NCBI GenBank assembly: GCA_900318015.1 | Contig: ONJB01000020.1 | Location: forward strand, 1-51,514 | DNA length: 51,514 nucleotides | Source of the DNA: an uncultured Bacteroidales bacterium | GTDB lineage: Bacteria > Bacteroidota > Bacteroidia > Bacteroidales > UBA932 | Direction: 5' to 3' | Notes under the pieces: generated by a model | Told to the model about the DNA's origin: nothing | Databases searched by the model: none | Seen by the model: only the letters and a program-made list of their open reading frames with translations | Translations under genes and position numbers: made by a program | Part shown: positions 33,858-44,000 of the stretch, piece after piece | Numbering within the stretch: the stretch's first letter is position 1 | Layout: the number at the start of each line of letters is the position of its first letter

Positions 33858-33923
33858 ACGCGGCCTCGCCGTAAACCCGGTAAAGCCGCGTCAAAGGTAA
33901 TCAAATTATCTGCCAGAGGCAAG
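33858..33923 (-). promoter_or_regulatory. grpE-dnaJ promoter and leader hairpin
   Basis: On the minus strand, CTTG (33920-33923), 20 bases, TACCTTTG (33892-33899). The leader begins with a 7-bp stem, acgcggc (33858-33864) against gccgcgt (33885-33891) on the plus strand. It is not a CIRCE element. Whether the hairpin affects heat induction is unknown. Confidence 0.6.
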
Positions 33924-33938
33924 TCCTCTGCCAAAGTG

Positions 33939-35333
33939 TCAGTCTTTCTTCTCCTTCTTCACCAGGTACTGTTCCTCCTTGTAGGTCATGCCCATGAAGA
34001 AGATCGCGAGGAAGCAGGCCGCCAGCAGCAGGGTGAAGGTCGCGCCCCAGCCCACGTTCTGGGCGACCAGGCCGATGATCCAGTTCGCGAGGATGAAGGT
34101 GCCGAAGAAATAGCCGAAGAAGCCCGTCAGGCCCGCCGCGGTGCCGGCCGCGTTCTTCGGGGCCAGGTCCAGCGCCTGCACGCCGATGAGCATCACCGGC
34201 CCGTAGATGAAGAACCCGATGCCGATGAGGGCGATGATGACGACGGTGAGGTTGTCGATGAAAGCCCAGTACAGGCCGATGAACACCGCGACGAGGGCCA
34301 TGAAGATCATCGTCGGCAGCGCGCGCCGGCCCTGGAAGAGCTTGTCCGACAGCCAGCCGCAGAGGAGGGTGCCGGGGATGGCGGCGAACTCATAGGCGAA
34401 GTAGGCCCAGCCGGCGCTCTTGAGGTCGATGCCCTTCTCCGTGAGGATGGTGGGCGCCCAGTCCAGGCAGCCGTAGCGGACCATGTACACGAAGGCGTTC
34501 GCCAGGGCGATGAACCACAGGAACTTGTTGTTGAGCACGTGGTTGAAGAAGATCTCCTTGGTGGAGATGGCCTTTTCCTGCTTCTCGGAGTAGTTCTTGG
34601 GATAGTCGTTGCGCCACTTCTCCACGGACGGGAGGCCGCAGGACTGCGGCGTGTCGCGCAGCAGGACATAGGCCAGGAGGGCGATGAACAGGGCGACGGC
34701 GGCCGGGAAGGCGAAGGTGCCGATGAGGAAGTACAGTTCCTCGTGGGTCCCGTAGAACCAGCTGCCGAACCACGCCGCGCCGTAGGTGGCCATCGGGCCC
34801 ACCAGGGCGCCGCCCACGTTATGGGCGCAGTTCCAGATACTCATCATCGTACCCCGTTCGCTCACGGAGAACCAGTGCGTCATCACGCGGCCGCAAGGGG
34901 GCCAGCCCATGCCGTTGAACCAGCCCACGAGGGCGTTCAGGATGCCCATCACCAGGATGGCGAGGGTCTTGTGCTCCGCGCCGATGAACTGGATCGGGAC
35001 GATCATGAAGCACATCGAGATGGCCGTGAGGACCAGGCCCAGGGGCAGGAACACGCGGGCGTTGGAGCGGTCGGACACGCTGCCCATCAGGAACTTCGAG
35101 AGGGCGTAGGCCGCCGCGTTCAGGCCCAGCACGAAACCGAGTTCGGTCTTGTCGAAGCCCAGCGGAGCCATGGCCGGGATTGCCATGGACAGGTTCTTCC
35201 GCACGAGGTAGAAGCCGGCGTAGCCGATGAAGGCGCCCAGGAAGACCTGGAGCCGCAGTTTCTTGTACTTGGCATCGGCCTCGGGGCCGGTCTCCGCCGG
35301 CTTGTGGGCCGGCTGCTGCAGGAATTTCAGCAT
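33939..35333 (-). CDS. OPA-family organophosphate:phosphate antiporter (GlpT/UhpT-like)
   Basis: A 464-residue 12-helix major facilitator protein. The family stretch GYAGFYLVRKNLSMAIPAM carries the Arg expected for phosphate binding. SVSDRSNARVFLPLGL is the loop 2-3 MFS motif, and NGMGWPPCGRVMTHWFS and CLDWAPTILTEKG are typical of GlpT and UhpC/UhpT. Members exchange glycerol-3-phosphate or sugar phosphates for inorganic phosphate. Which substrate is used cannot be told. It is a single-gene unit with a -7 box at 35365-35372. It is tempting to link it to the phosphoesterase-containing locus next door, but no direct evidence shows this. Confidence 0.88.
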   Translation of the reverse strand: MLKFLQQPAHKPAETGPEADAKYKKLRLQVFLGAFIGYAGFYLVRKNLSMAIPAMAPLGFDKTELGFVLGLNAAAYALSKFLMGSVSDRSNARVFLPLGLVLTAISMCFMIVPIQFIGAEHKTLAILVMGILNALVGWFNGMGWPPCGRVMTHWFSVSERGTMMSIWNCAHNVGGALVGPMATYGAAWFGSWFYGTHEELYFLIGTFAFPAAVALFIALLAYVLLRDTPQSCGLPSVEKWRNDYPKNYSEKQEKAISTKEIFFNHVLNNKFLWFIALANAFVYMVRYGCLDWAPTILTEKGIDLKSAGWAYFAYEFAAIPGTLLCGWLSDKLFQGRRALPTMIFMALVAVFIGLYWAFIDNLTVVIIALIGIGFFIYGPVMLIGVQALDLAPKNAAGTAAGLTGFFGYFFGTFILANWIIGLVAQNVGWGATFTLLLAACFLAIFFMGMTYKEEQYLVKKEKKD

Positions 35334-35364
35334 ATCAAATCTAGTTCAGGTTCCAATGTGTCCT

Positions 35365-35372
35365 CAAAGATA
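35365..35372 (-). promoter_or_regulatory. -7 element of the organophosphate transporter gene
   Basis: TATCTTTG on the minus strand, 32 bases upstream of the ATG. No clear -33 partner was seen. Confidence 0.5.
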
Positions 35373-35395
35373 CGAATAAAATGGACGCGTTATCC

Positions 35396-38300
35396 TCAAT
35401 ACACCCCAAATTCGTAGATGCGGGAGATGTTGGTGTCCACCTGGTCTCCCTGGGTAATGTTCAGGCGGACGAAGCGGGCCTGGACGGGACCGGACAGCTT
35501 GCGGTCCGTCTCATTGTCGCGGTTCCCGGTGACCTCGTCGACGGTGCGCCACGGCTCGTCCTCCGAATTCCGAACCTGCAGCGCAAAGGCCTTGGTGACG
35601 TAGGACTGGGATTCGGAAGCGGCATGCAGGACGGTCCAGCGGGTCAGGGTCTTGACGCGGCCCAGGTCGAACGCGATGAACTTCTCGGGCCTGGCGGAGT
35701 TGTCACACCACTTGGTCTCGGGATTGTCGTCCACGGCGAATCTCGGCGCTTCGTTGCTGTTCGTCTGGCCACTGGCCGCCGAAAGCGTCGCGGAAGCGAG
35801 TTGGCTGGCCTGCCCGATCTCCAGTTCGGGTTCGGGGCTTGCCGGCAGGTCGAACCGGAGGAGGTCAGAAACGGGCGTAACAGTATTGACGTCATCCTGG
35901 ACGGCCGTGGCCGCGAACACCATGACTTTGCGGTTGACCGGCAGGGTGATGCTGCGTGCGCCGGCCGGGACGTCCAGCACGATGTCGAACAGATAGGTGA
36001 ACTCGTAGGGGAGGTCCTTGTTCTCCCGGGCGCCATGCCGGTGCGTCCCCACATACGCGTATTCAGCCTCTTTTACGAATCCCTCGGTGTGGCCCGTGTG
36101 GCCCCACTGGGCCACGAATCCGCTGTAGTCGGGAATGGTCACGTCGACAGGATTCCCGCCGGCGAGGAAGCGCGTGCGGGTGTCGCCCCGGGCCGAGGCG
36201 GCGAGCACATAAACTTTGTTCCAATTCCCTTCGGGGAGTTCGATTTCCTGGCCGCCGGCCCGGACCGCGACCGGCCCGGACGGGTCTGGCAGGTCGAAGC
36301 GGACGCCTTTCTGCACCAGGCTGGCGGGCAGCAGCTCGGCCGCATAGGAGTGGCCGGTTCCGTCGATGTTTCCGTCGGCGCGGAAGGCATTGAAGGTGGC
36401 GGCGTACAGGCCGTAGGGAAGCGCGAGCGGCGCCTGCTTCACGGCATCATCGGCTTGGGGCGCCAGGCGCACCAGGAAGGTCTTGATGCCCCAGGGACCT
36501 ACGTCGAAATGCAGTTCGTTTCCGGCGGCCGTTGCGGGGCCGATCGGCGCTTCATTGCCGTTCAGTTCGGTCGCCGCGATGACGCCTGCCGGGAAGCGGA
36601 CGGATACGTTCCGGGCCTCCTGGCCCTGGAGCTCGTAGAAGCGGACGACATAGCCGCTGCCGTCCTCGGCTTTCTTCAGGGCGCGGAGCGCCACGCCTTC
36701 GCCGCGCACTTCGGCAAAACTGAAGGTCTTGCCCAAGCTGCCGGGGTGCTTCTGGGCGGTGAAGGCTTTGACGGGCTGGTTCAGGGCTTCGGCCCGGGCG
36801 GCGACGCCGCCCTGCCGCCAGTCGCCCGCGTGGGCGACGATCGAATAGGTGAACCGGTGCTGTCCGTGGTCCTGGCGATTCTGGTAGGCATAGCTTCGGC
36901 GCGTCTTGGGCGTATGCAGGAGGGTCAGGCGCAGGACGTTGTCGGCGGGCTTGTCCCAGCCGTATTTGCAGTCGTTGAGGATGGCGACGCCGTAGGAACC
37001 GTCGGGCTCGGCAAGGTCCGCCCACTGCTGGGCGTACACCTCATACTGTTCGCGGGTGTTGTTCGGACGCTCGATGGAGCCGGTGCCGATGTCGTAACGG
37101 GCCACCGGGTTAGAAACAGTGAGCGGGAACTCGGCCTTGAGGAGGGCGTTGGTCCCGTGCCAGTCGACCTCGTTGACGATGTCGATGCGCTCTTCGTCGG
37201 CACCGTCATACAGGCGGATGTACTGCGTGAAATGCGAGTCTCCGAAACTTCTTTCCACCTTCAGCGCGGCCACGACCGGGCCGTGCTCGGCCACGGAGAT
37301 CCGCACGTCGCCGTCCACGGCCACCGGGGTCCCGTCGATGGTCTTTTTCAGGATTTCCCAGGCCGGCCATTGGAAGGACTCGTTCTCCGTGAACATGGCA
37401 AGCCGGATGGCTTTTCCTTCGGCGACGAGCTGCCGGCCGTTGCGCTTGTCCACCAGGGAGCAGATGTCGCCGTTGGCGTCCAGGCGCAGGCTGTACACGG
37501 CGTTCTCAAGGGTGGAAGCGCCCGCTTTCAGGCTCGTCCTGGCGGTGGAAGAATTGCCTTTTCGTAGGTCGTACACCGCGTATCCGACGGACGGGACTTC
37601 GGCCACGAAGGCCAGCTTGCCGTCCGACAGACGCTGCGCGCGGACCATGCGACCGGCGGCGTCGAAGATCCGCCCATCGACGGCATCGACAGTCACCACC
37701 TCCCGGCGCGGGGTGCCGGAGGGATTATAGAGCACGAGCGGCGTGCCCGGGACCTTGGTGTACAGGCGGGAGGCCACGGCACCTACGGAGGTTTCCACGA
37801 CGTCCGCGAACTGGCGCAGCGAGATCATCTCGTCGTTCCAGGAGAACTCGTAGGCCCGCGGGATGCTCGTGCCGGTGAGGTCGTCGTGGAACTGATGCCA
37901 GAGGAAACGGCGCCAGGCCTCGTTCAGGCGGGCCTGCGGGTAGGGAACCCGGCCCAGCCAGTCGGCGGCCGCGGCGCTGCGTTCGGCGGCATCCGCAAGC
38001 TGTTCGTTCAGCCGGTTGAAGCGTTTCATGGCAGCCTGCGAGGTGTAGCATCCGGTGCCATGGACATCCATCGTCAGTTCACGGTCCCATACCGGGAGTT
38101 CCGGGTGGCTGCTGTACGGCAGGAAGTCCTTGAACAACTGGTCGGAAGTGGCGCTGACGACGTGGACTTTGCCTTCCTTCCCGGCCCGCTGCCGGTCGAT
38201 GGCGGCCTGGACCGTGGCGACCGATTCGATGGTGGGGGAGCCACCCGTGTCCCCGGTGCCGTAATAGTGGTAGGAGATGTTGTACGGATTGAGGGCGGCG

Positions 38301-38992
38301 TGCTCCGCGAGTTCACGGTAGTTCGTCAGATCCTCGGAATGGAAGCGGGTCCCGTAGCTCAGGGCATTGGCGGCCACCATGATCTGGTTGCCGTCCAGCG
38401 CGCGCCAGAGGCCGAACTGGAAGGGAACCTTGCTGTCCGTGCCCGGGAGGTTGCTGCCCCGCCACTGCAGTTTCTGGGTGGAAAAGCCGATCAGGCCGCA
38501 ATGGGCGGCGATGGCGGGCAGATGGAGGCCGAACCCGAAGCAGTCGGGGAGGAAGATGTCCGTGCCGACGGTTCCGAACTCCTCCTGGTAGAAATGCTGC
38601 CCGAGCAGGATGTTGCGCGTGAGCGATTCCGGGGAGGGGACGTTCGCATCGGACGCTTCCCAGCTGCTGCCGGAGATGTGCCAGCGGCCCGCCGCGACGG
38701 CTTCGCGCAGGCGCTCGAAATCTTCCGGATAGTACTCCTTCATCCAGGAGTATTTGATGCCTGCTTCACAGTTGAACACGTAGTCGGGGTACTTGTCGAT
38801 CAGCGTGAGGTTGCGGAAGAGGGTCTTGGGGATGTACTGCGAGATGGTGGTCTGCACGTCCCAGTTCCACTGGGAATCCAGGTGCGCGTTGGAGACGAGA
38901 TAGGCCTTGGACGCGTGGTCCTGGGCCCAGATGCCGGGGGCCAGCACCAGCAGGAACAGCGGGAGGAGTCCGGTTCGAAGCAGTTTGGACAT
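35396..38992 (-). CDS. GH38 alpha-mannosidase with C-terminal F5/8-type C domain
   Basis: A 1198-residue secreted glycosidase. The signal peptide (about 1-24) ends PGIWAQ. The catalytic GH38 domain has zinc ligands H37 and D39 (NAHLDSQWNW), the nucleophile and zinc ligand D150 (FLPDCFGFG), and H369 (WHQFHDDLTGTS). The GH38 C-terminal beta domains follow, with WHGTNALLKAEFPLTV and SYGVAILNDCKYGWD. The last 150 residues (from about 1045) form an F5/8 type C domain (FAVDDNPETKWCDNSARPEKFIAFDLG). GH38 enzymes cleave alpha-mannosidic bonds of N-glycans or mannans. The gene is divergent from the phosphoesterase-susCD operon, and both sides share the 129-base promoter region. The same frame stays open far upstream, antisense to that operon, but only the part from ATG-SKLLRTGLL is coding. 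Confidence 0.93.
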   Translation of the reverse strand: MSKLLRTGLLPLFLLVLAPGIWAQDHASKAYLVSNAHLDSQWNWDVQTTISQYIPKTLFRNLTLIDKYPDYVFNCEAGIKYSWMKEYYPEDFERLREAVAAGRWHISGSSWEASDANVPSPESLTRNILLGQHFYQEEFGTVGTDIFLPDCFGFGLHLPAIAAHCGLIGFSTQKLQWRGSNLPGTDSKVPFQFGLWRALDGNQIMVAANALSYGTRFHSEDLTNYRELAEHAALNPYNISYHYYGTGDTGGSPTIESVATVQAAIDRQRAGKEGKVHVVSATSDQLFKDFLPYSSHPELPVWDRELTMDVHGTGCYTSQAAMKRFNRLNEQLADAAERSAAAADWLGRVPYPQARLNEAWRRFLWHQFHDDLTGTSIPRAYEFSWNDEMISLRQFADVVETSVGAVASRLYTKVPGTPLVLYNPSGTPRREVVTVDAVDGRIFDAAGRMVRAQRLSDGKLAFVAEVPSVGYAVYDLRKGNSSTARTSLKAGASTLENAVYSLRLDANGDICSLVDKRNGRQLVAEGKAIRLAMFTENESFQWPAWEILKKTIDGTPVAVDGDVRISVAEHGPVVAALKVERSFGDSHFTQYIRLYDGADEERIDIVNEVDWHGTNALLKAEFPLTVSNPVARYDIGTGSIERPNNTREQYEVYAQQWADLAEPDGSYGVAILNDCKYGWDKPADNVLRLTLLHTPKTRRSYAYQNRQDHGQHRFTYSIVAHAGDWRQGGVAARAEALNQPVKAFTAQKHPGSLGKTFSFAEVRGEGVALRALKKAEDGSGYVVRFYELQGQEARNVSVRFPAGVIAATELNGNEAPIGPATAAGNELHFDVGPWGIKTFLVRLAPQADDAVKQAPLALPYGLYAATFNAFRADGNIDGTGHSYAAELLPASLVQKGVRFDLPDPSGPVAVRAGGQEIELPEGNWNKVYVLAASARGDTRTRFLAGGNPVDVTIPDYSGFVAQWGHTGHTEGFVKEAEYAYVGTHRHGARENKDLPYEFTYLFDIVLDVPAGARSITLPVNRKVMVFAATAVQDDVNTVTPVSDLLRFDLPASPEPELEIGQASQLASATLSAASGQTNSNEAPRFAVDDNPETKWCDNSARPEKFIAFDLGRVKTLTRWTVLHAASESQSYVTKAFALQVRNSEDEPWRTVDEVTGNRDNETDRKLSGPVQARFVRLNITQGDQVDTNISRIYEFGVY

Positions 38993-39014
38993 GGCTAATT
39001 CTTTTATTGATAAC

Positions 39015-39071
39015 CAAATATAATCAATCTTGTGAAAAAGTATGAGATTCCGATTAAAAAAGTTAACTTTG
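39015..39071. promoter_or_regulatory. Divergent promoter region between the GH38 gene and the phosphoesterase-susCD operon
   Basis: Minus strand -7 TATATTTG at 39015-39022, 22 bases before the GH38 ATG. Plus strand -7 TAACTTTG at 39064-39071, 50 bases before the phosphoesterase ATG. Neither has a -33 TTTG at 19-21 bases, which suits activator-dependent, joint control. Confidence 0.55.
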
Positions 39072-39121
39072 AGAAGTTTTTGACACCTTCCCGTTAAGAA
39101 TAAACGGACTAGACTAAAATA

Positions 39122-41053
39122 ATGAAAAAAGTATTTTCCGTCCTGGGCCTCCTGGCCGTCCTGCTTCTGCTTCCTACCTGTAAGAAACAGAACCCGGAAC
39201 AGGAAAAGGTCGACGTTCAGTTCGAGGTTCCCGCCACGATGACCATCGAGGACGGCGCCTCCGAGATCAGTTTCCGCGTCCAGTTCGCGAAGCCGCCGGT
39301 GTCCGGCGACCAGATCGTCCTGGGCAGCGGAACCGCGGAGTACGTCTGTCCGGTCACATCCGTTTCCGACACACGCTTCTCCGCGTCCATTTCCGGCGTC
39401 TGGTCCAAGGGCTTCGGCCCCGGCACTTACACGGTTTCTCATCAGCGCGGCGCCACGAAGACGCGGAAAGGGACGATGGAAGTCCTCATCAAGGGTGCGG
39501 GGGACATCGAACCCGCTGCGGGCGTCACCGTGTACGGCATGGTCACCTGCGACGGTACCGGCCTCGCGAATGTCGTGGTCTCCGACGGCGTGGAAGTCGT
39601 GAAGACGGATTCCAAGGGCGTTTACCAGATGAAGTCCAAGAAATTCAACGGCTACGTGTTCGTCTCCACCCCGAGCGGCTACGAACCCTTCGTCAGCGGT
39701 CTCCTGCCCGTCTTCCATACGAAACTCAAGGCCAATGCCGCGACCGCGGAGCGCGTCGACTTCCAGCTGAAGAAAGTCGAGGGACAGGAAAACCACCGGA
39801 TGCTGATGCTGGGCGATATCCACCTGGCGGCCCGCAACGACGACCGGAAACAGTTCGCCGAGTTTGTCAAGGATCTCAATGCCACCGTTTCCGCCACCCC
39901 GGGCAAGGTGTACGCCCTCACCCTCGGCGACATGACCTGGGACCTGTACTGGCTTGACAACAAGTATTCTTTCAAGGAGTACCTGTCCGACGCCGCCGGC
40001 ATCAAGGGCGTGATGCTGTACCACACCATCGGCAACCACGACCACAGCATGTACTACATGGGCGACTTCGACACGGTCAAGGACTACAAGGAGAACATCG
40101 GCCCCACCTATTATTCTTTCAACATCGGCAAGGTCCATTATGTGGTCCTGGACGACGTGGAATGCACGAACAGCACGAAGAATTCCGACCGGACGGATGG
40201 CGCTTATGTGCGCGCTTACGACGGCCGCGTGGTCGCGGACGAACTGGCCTGGCTCCGGAAGGACCTCGCCTCCGTCCCGAACGGAACGCCGCTCGTCGTA
40301 ACGATGCATATCCCGTTGTATAACAACAAGGGCCAGTACGGACTGAAGGAGGCATCGACCCTGGCGAACGTGCTCAAGCCCTATCCCGAGGTCCATCTGT
40401 ACACGGCCCACACCCATACGGTGTACAACAAGGACGAGCTCGCGACGGACCACCTCTTCGAGCACAATGCCGGCGCGATCTGCGCGACCTGGTGGTGGAC
40501 TGGAAAGCTGACGCCGGGAGTGCACATCGGCCAGGACGGCTCCCCGGGCGGGTACACCATCCTGGACATCGCGGGCACGGACTTCAAGTGGCAGTACAAG
40601 GCCACGGGAAAGGGGACGGACTACCAGTTCCTCACCTATGACCGGAACCAGATCCACCTCACCAAGGACAAGTATGCCCCGAATTATACCGGAAGCGATT
40701 TCAAACCCTCCATCTGGGGGACGGCCAGCTCTGCCAACGAGGTCTATGTCAATGTCTGGAACTGGGATCCGTCCTGGAAGGTCGAGGTGACCGAGGACGG
40801 GAAGCCGCTGACGGTGTCGCAGCTGGTCTCCGGCGAGCTGGATCCCCTCCATTACATCGCCTACACGGCCAAGCGGTATGCTTCCAACTCGGCGGTCACC
40901 TTCCCGACCGGCAAGAACTACCATATGTTCAAGGTCACGGCCTCCAGTGCGAATTCCACCCTGGACATCAAGGTCACGGACCGCTTCGGCAACGTCTATA
41001 CGGAGACGATGACCCGACCGAAGGCCTTCACCACCGACCAATACAAATTCTAA
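39122..41053 (+). CDS. Calcineurin-like metallophosphoesterase lipoprotein
   Basis: A 643-residue lipoprotein with the lipidated Cys at residue 20 (LLLLPTC). The N-terminal beta domains (about 30-220) include a carboxypeptidase-regulatory-like fold (GVTVYGMVTCDGTGLANVVV). The metallophosphatase core (about 225-460) has all dimetal motifs: D232/H234 (GDIHL), D270 (LGDM), N305-H306-D307 (GNHD), H396 (MHIP) and H430/H432 (HTHT). A C-terminal MetallophosC-like beta domain follows (about 480-643). It should hydrolyse a phosphate mono- or diester outside the cytoplasm. As first gene of the operon with susC, susD and a BACON lipoprotein, and opposite an alpha-mannosidase, removal of phosphate from a mannose glycan is a reasonable guess. 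Confidence 0.9.
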   Translation: MKKVFSVLGLLAVLLLLPTCKKQNPEQEKVDVQFEVPATMTIEDGASEISFRVQFAKPPVSGDQIVLGSGTAEYVCPVTSVSDTRFSASISGVWSKGFGPGTYTVSHQRGATKTRKGTMEVLIKGAGDIEPAAGVTVYGMVTCDGTGLANVVVSDGVEVVKTDSKGVYQMKSKKFNGYVFVSTPSGYEPFVSGLLPVFHTKLKANAATAERVDFQLKKVEGQENHRMLMLGDIHLAARNDDRKQFAEFVKDLNATVSATPGKVYALTLGDMTWDLYWLDNKYSFKEYLSDAAGIKGVMLYHTIGNHDHSMYYMGDFDTVKDYKENIGPTYYSFNIGKVHYVVLDDVECTNSTKNSDRTDGAYVRAYDGRVVADELAWLRKDLASVPNGTPLVVTMHIPLYNNKGQYGLKEASTLANVLKPYPEVHLYTAHTHTVYNKDELATDHLFEHNAGAICATWWWTGKLTPGVHIGQDGSPGGYTILDIAGTDFKWQYKATGKGTDYQFLTYDRNQIHLTKDKYAPNYTGSDFKPSIWGTASSANEVYVNVWNWDPSWKVEVTEDGKPLTVSQLVSGELDPLHYIAYTAKRYASNSAVTFPTGKNYHMFKVTASSANSTLDIKVTDRFGNVYTETMTRPKAFTTDQYKF

Positions 41054-41077
41054 ATACCAACCAACAACAAAACATCT

Positions 41078-44000
41078 ATGAGACGGATTCGACACATTGC
41101 CGCCACCCTGCTGCTCGCGCTCGGGGCCTTTACGGCCGCCTGGGCGCAGACGCGGGTCGTGTCCGGAACAGTCCTGGACACGGGGCAGCAGCCCCTGGTC
41201 GGAGCGGCCGTGCTCGTCGCCGGTACGACGACCGGTGACGTGACCGCCCCCGACGGAACCTTCTCCCTCCGCATCCCCTCGGACGAGGTGACGCTGGAAG
41301 TCTCCTGTCTGGGTTATGTCACCCAGACCGTCCGTGTCCCCTCCGGGCAGCGGACGGTGAATGTCACCCTGGAGGAAGACACCATGCTTCTGGATGAGAC
41401 CGTGGTCGTGGGCTACGGCGTCCAGAAGAAGGTGAACCTCACCGGCGCCGTCACCGCCGTGGACACCAAGGACCTGGAAGACCGTACCACGCACAACCTG
41501 ACGGACATGCTCCAGGGCGCGGTACCGGGCCTGAACATCTCCACGTCTTCCGGTAACCCGGGATCCTCGGGTTCCCTGAACATCCGTGGTGTCACCTCCA
41601 TCAATGCGTCGGACCCGCTGGTCCTCGTGGACGGTGTGGAGGCCGACATGAGCCGCGTGAACGCCAATGACGTGGCCAGCATTTCCGTGATCAAGGACGC
41701 TTCGGCCGCCGCCATCTACGGCGCCCGCGCCGCCTACGGTGTCATCCTCATCACCACCAAGACCGGCTCGGACAAGGGCGGCAAGGCCACCGTACGCTAC
41801 AGCGGCCGGCTGGGCTGGGAGGAGCCGACGGTCTCCACCGACTTCGAGACCCGCGGCTACTGGTCGGTGTACACCGTGGACAAGTTCTGGGCGACCGACG
41901 CCGGCAAGAACTATACGACCTACACCGAGCACGACATGGCCGAACTCCTGGCCCGCGTGAACGACGTGACGGAGAATCCGGAGCGTCCTTGGGTCGTGGA
42001 GGAAATCCGCAACGGCCGCAAGCAGTGGGTGTACTACTGCAACACGGACTGGTACCACGAGCTGTACAACGACCGGCATCCGGTCCAGCAGCACAGCGTG
42101 TCCATCACGGGCGGCAACAAGGACGTCAAGTACTTCCTGTCCGGCGCGTATGACCGCCAGAGCGGTATCATCAAGCTCAATCCGGACATGTTCCAGAAGT
42201 ACAACCTCCGCGCGAAGATCGACGCCCGCCTGAACAAGGTGATGCGTCTTTCCAACAACACGTCCTTCTTCAGCTCGTCCTATGACTATCCGGGCGGCAG
42301 CAGCGTGCAGGATTCCTTCGCGTATGCTTCCCGCCACGCCCTGGCCTCCTTCCCGCTCAAGAACCCGGACGGCAGCTGGCTCTACGCGAACCCGCTCATC
42401 AGCGGCAACTACAACGTCGCGAACGGCCGTCACCTGGTGTTCGGCGAGAACAAGCACCGCAACCAGCAGCTCCGTACCGACTTCTCGAACACGACGGAGC
42501 TGAAGATCACCCCCACCCGCCATTTCACCCTGACGGCGAACTACACCTACCGCATCTACCAGAACCGCAACCAGTACCGCTCGGCGCACTTCCAGTTCCG
42601 CCGCTATCCGGACGCGGACTATGAGTATTACACCACCGGCGCGGGCGAGGACGCCCTGCAGGAAACCATTTCCACCAGCCAGCGCCACTCCGCCAACGTG
42701 TTCGGCACCTATGACAACACCTTCGCCGAAAAGCATCACCTGACGGTCACCGGCGGTTTGAACATGGAGGACTGGTCCAACAAGTCGGTGGGCGCGCTGG
42801 GCAAGAACCTCCTGTCCGAGACGCTGAACGACCTGAACCTCGTGGGCCCGGACGAGACCGGGAACGTCATCACCGAGGTCTCCGGCGGCCAGAACACCTA
42901 TGCGATCATGGGCTTCTTCGGCCGGATCAACTACGACTTCAAGGAGCGCTACCTGTTCGAGGTGTCCGGCCGCTACGACGGCACTTCCCGCTTCAAGAAA
43001 GGCCATCAATGGGGCTTCTTCCCGTCCGCTTCCGTGGGCTGGAGAATCTCCGAGGAACCGTTCGTCAAGGACAACGCCCGCTGGCTGGACAACCTGAAGC
43101 TGCGCTTCTCCTACGGTAACCTGGGCAACCAGAACCTGGGCGGCAACTACTACGCGTATCTCCGCCAGATTTCCGTCAACGACTTCGCCGGCTATTCCTT
43201 CGGCGAAGGCACCACGATGGGTAAGTACTCCACCCTGGGCGGCCCGGTCGATGCGAACCTCACCTGGGAGACGGCCGAGCAGTACAACCTGGGCCTGGAC
43301 TTCGCGGCCTTCAAGAACCGCCTGACCTTCACGGCCGAGGTCTATCGCCGCAATACTCTGAACATGCTCACGGCCGGTCCGGACCTTCCCGCCGTCTTCG
43401 GCGCGGGGACTCCGCGCACCAACGCGGCGGACCTGAAGACCGAAGGCTACGAGCTCTCGCTGGGCTGGCGGAACCAGGTCAGCTTCCTCGGACATCCGCT
43501 GGGCTATTCCATCCGGGGCTCGCTGAGCGACTTCCGCTCCATCATCACCCGCTTCAACAACCCGACCAAGTCCCTGGCGATGAGCTACTATGAAGGCATG
43601 CGCATCGGCGAGATCTGGGGATTCGAGGTGGACGGCCTGTTCAAGACCGACGAGGAAGCGAAGCAGTACACCTCCGAGGTGCTGGACTGCGGCTACATCA
43701 ACGGCCGTATGACCGGCGGCTTCCTCGCGGGCGACCTGCGGTTCGTGGACCTGGACGGGGACAAGGTGCTGGGCATCGGCTCCAACACCGTCGCCGAACC
43801 GGGCGACCGCAAGATCCTGGGCAACTCCCTGCCCAGCCTGCAGTACGGATTCACCCTCTCGGCCGACTGGATGGGCTTCGACTTCTCCGCCTTCTTCCAG
43901 GGCACCGGCAACCACTACTGGTATCCGGCCGGCATGAACTACATGTTCTGGGGCCCGTACAGCTACCCGTACGTCTCCTTCCTGCAGCGCGACTTCATCG

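Noticed and set aside
33858-33891. CIRCE heat-shock operator before grpE
   Set aside because: The inverted repeat is acgcggc/gccgcgt and does not resemble TTAGCACTC-N9-GAGTGCTAA.
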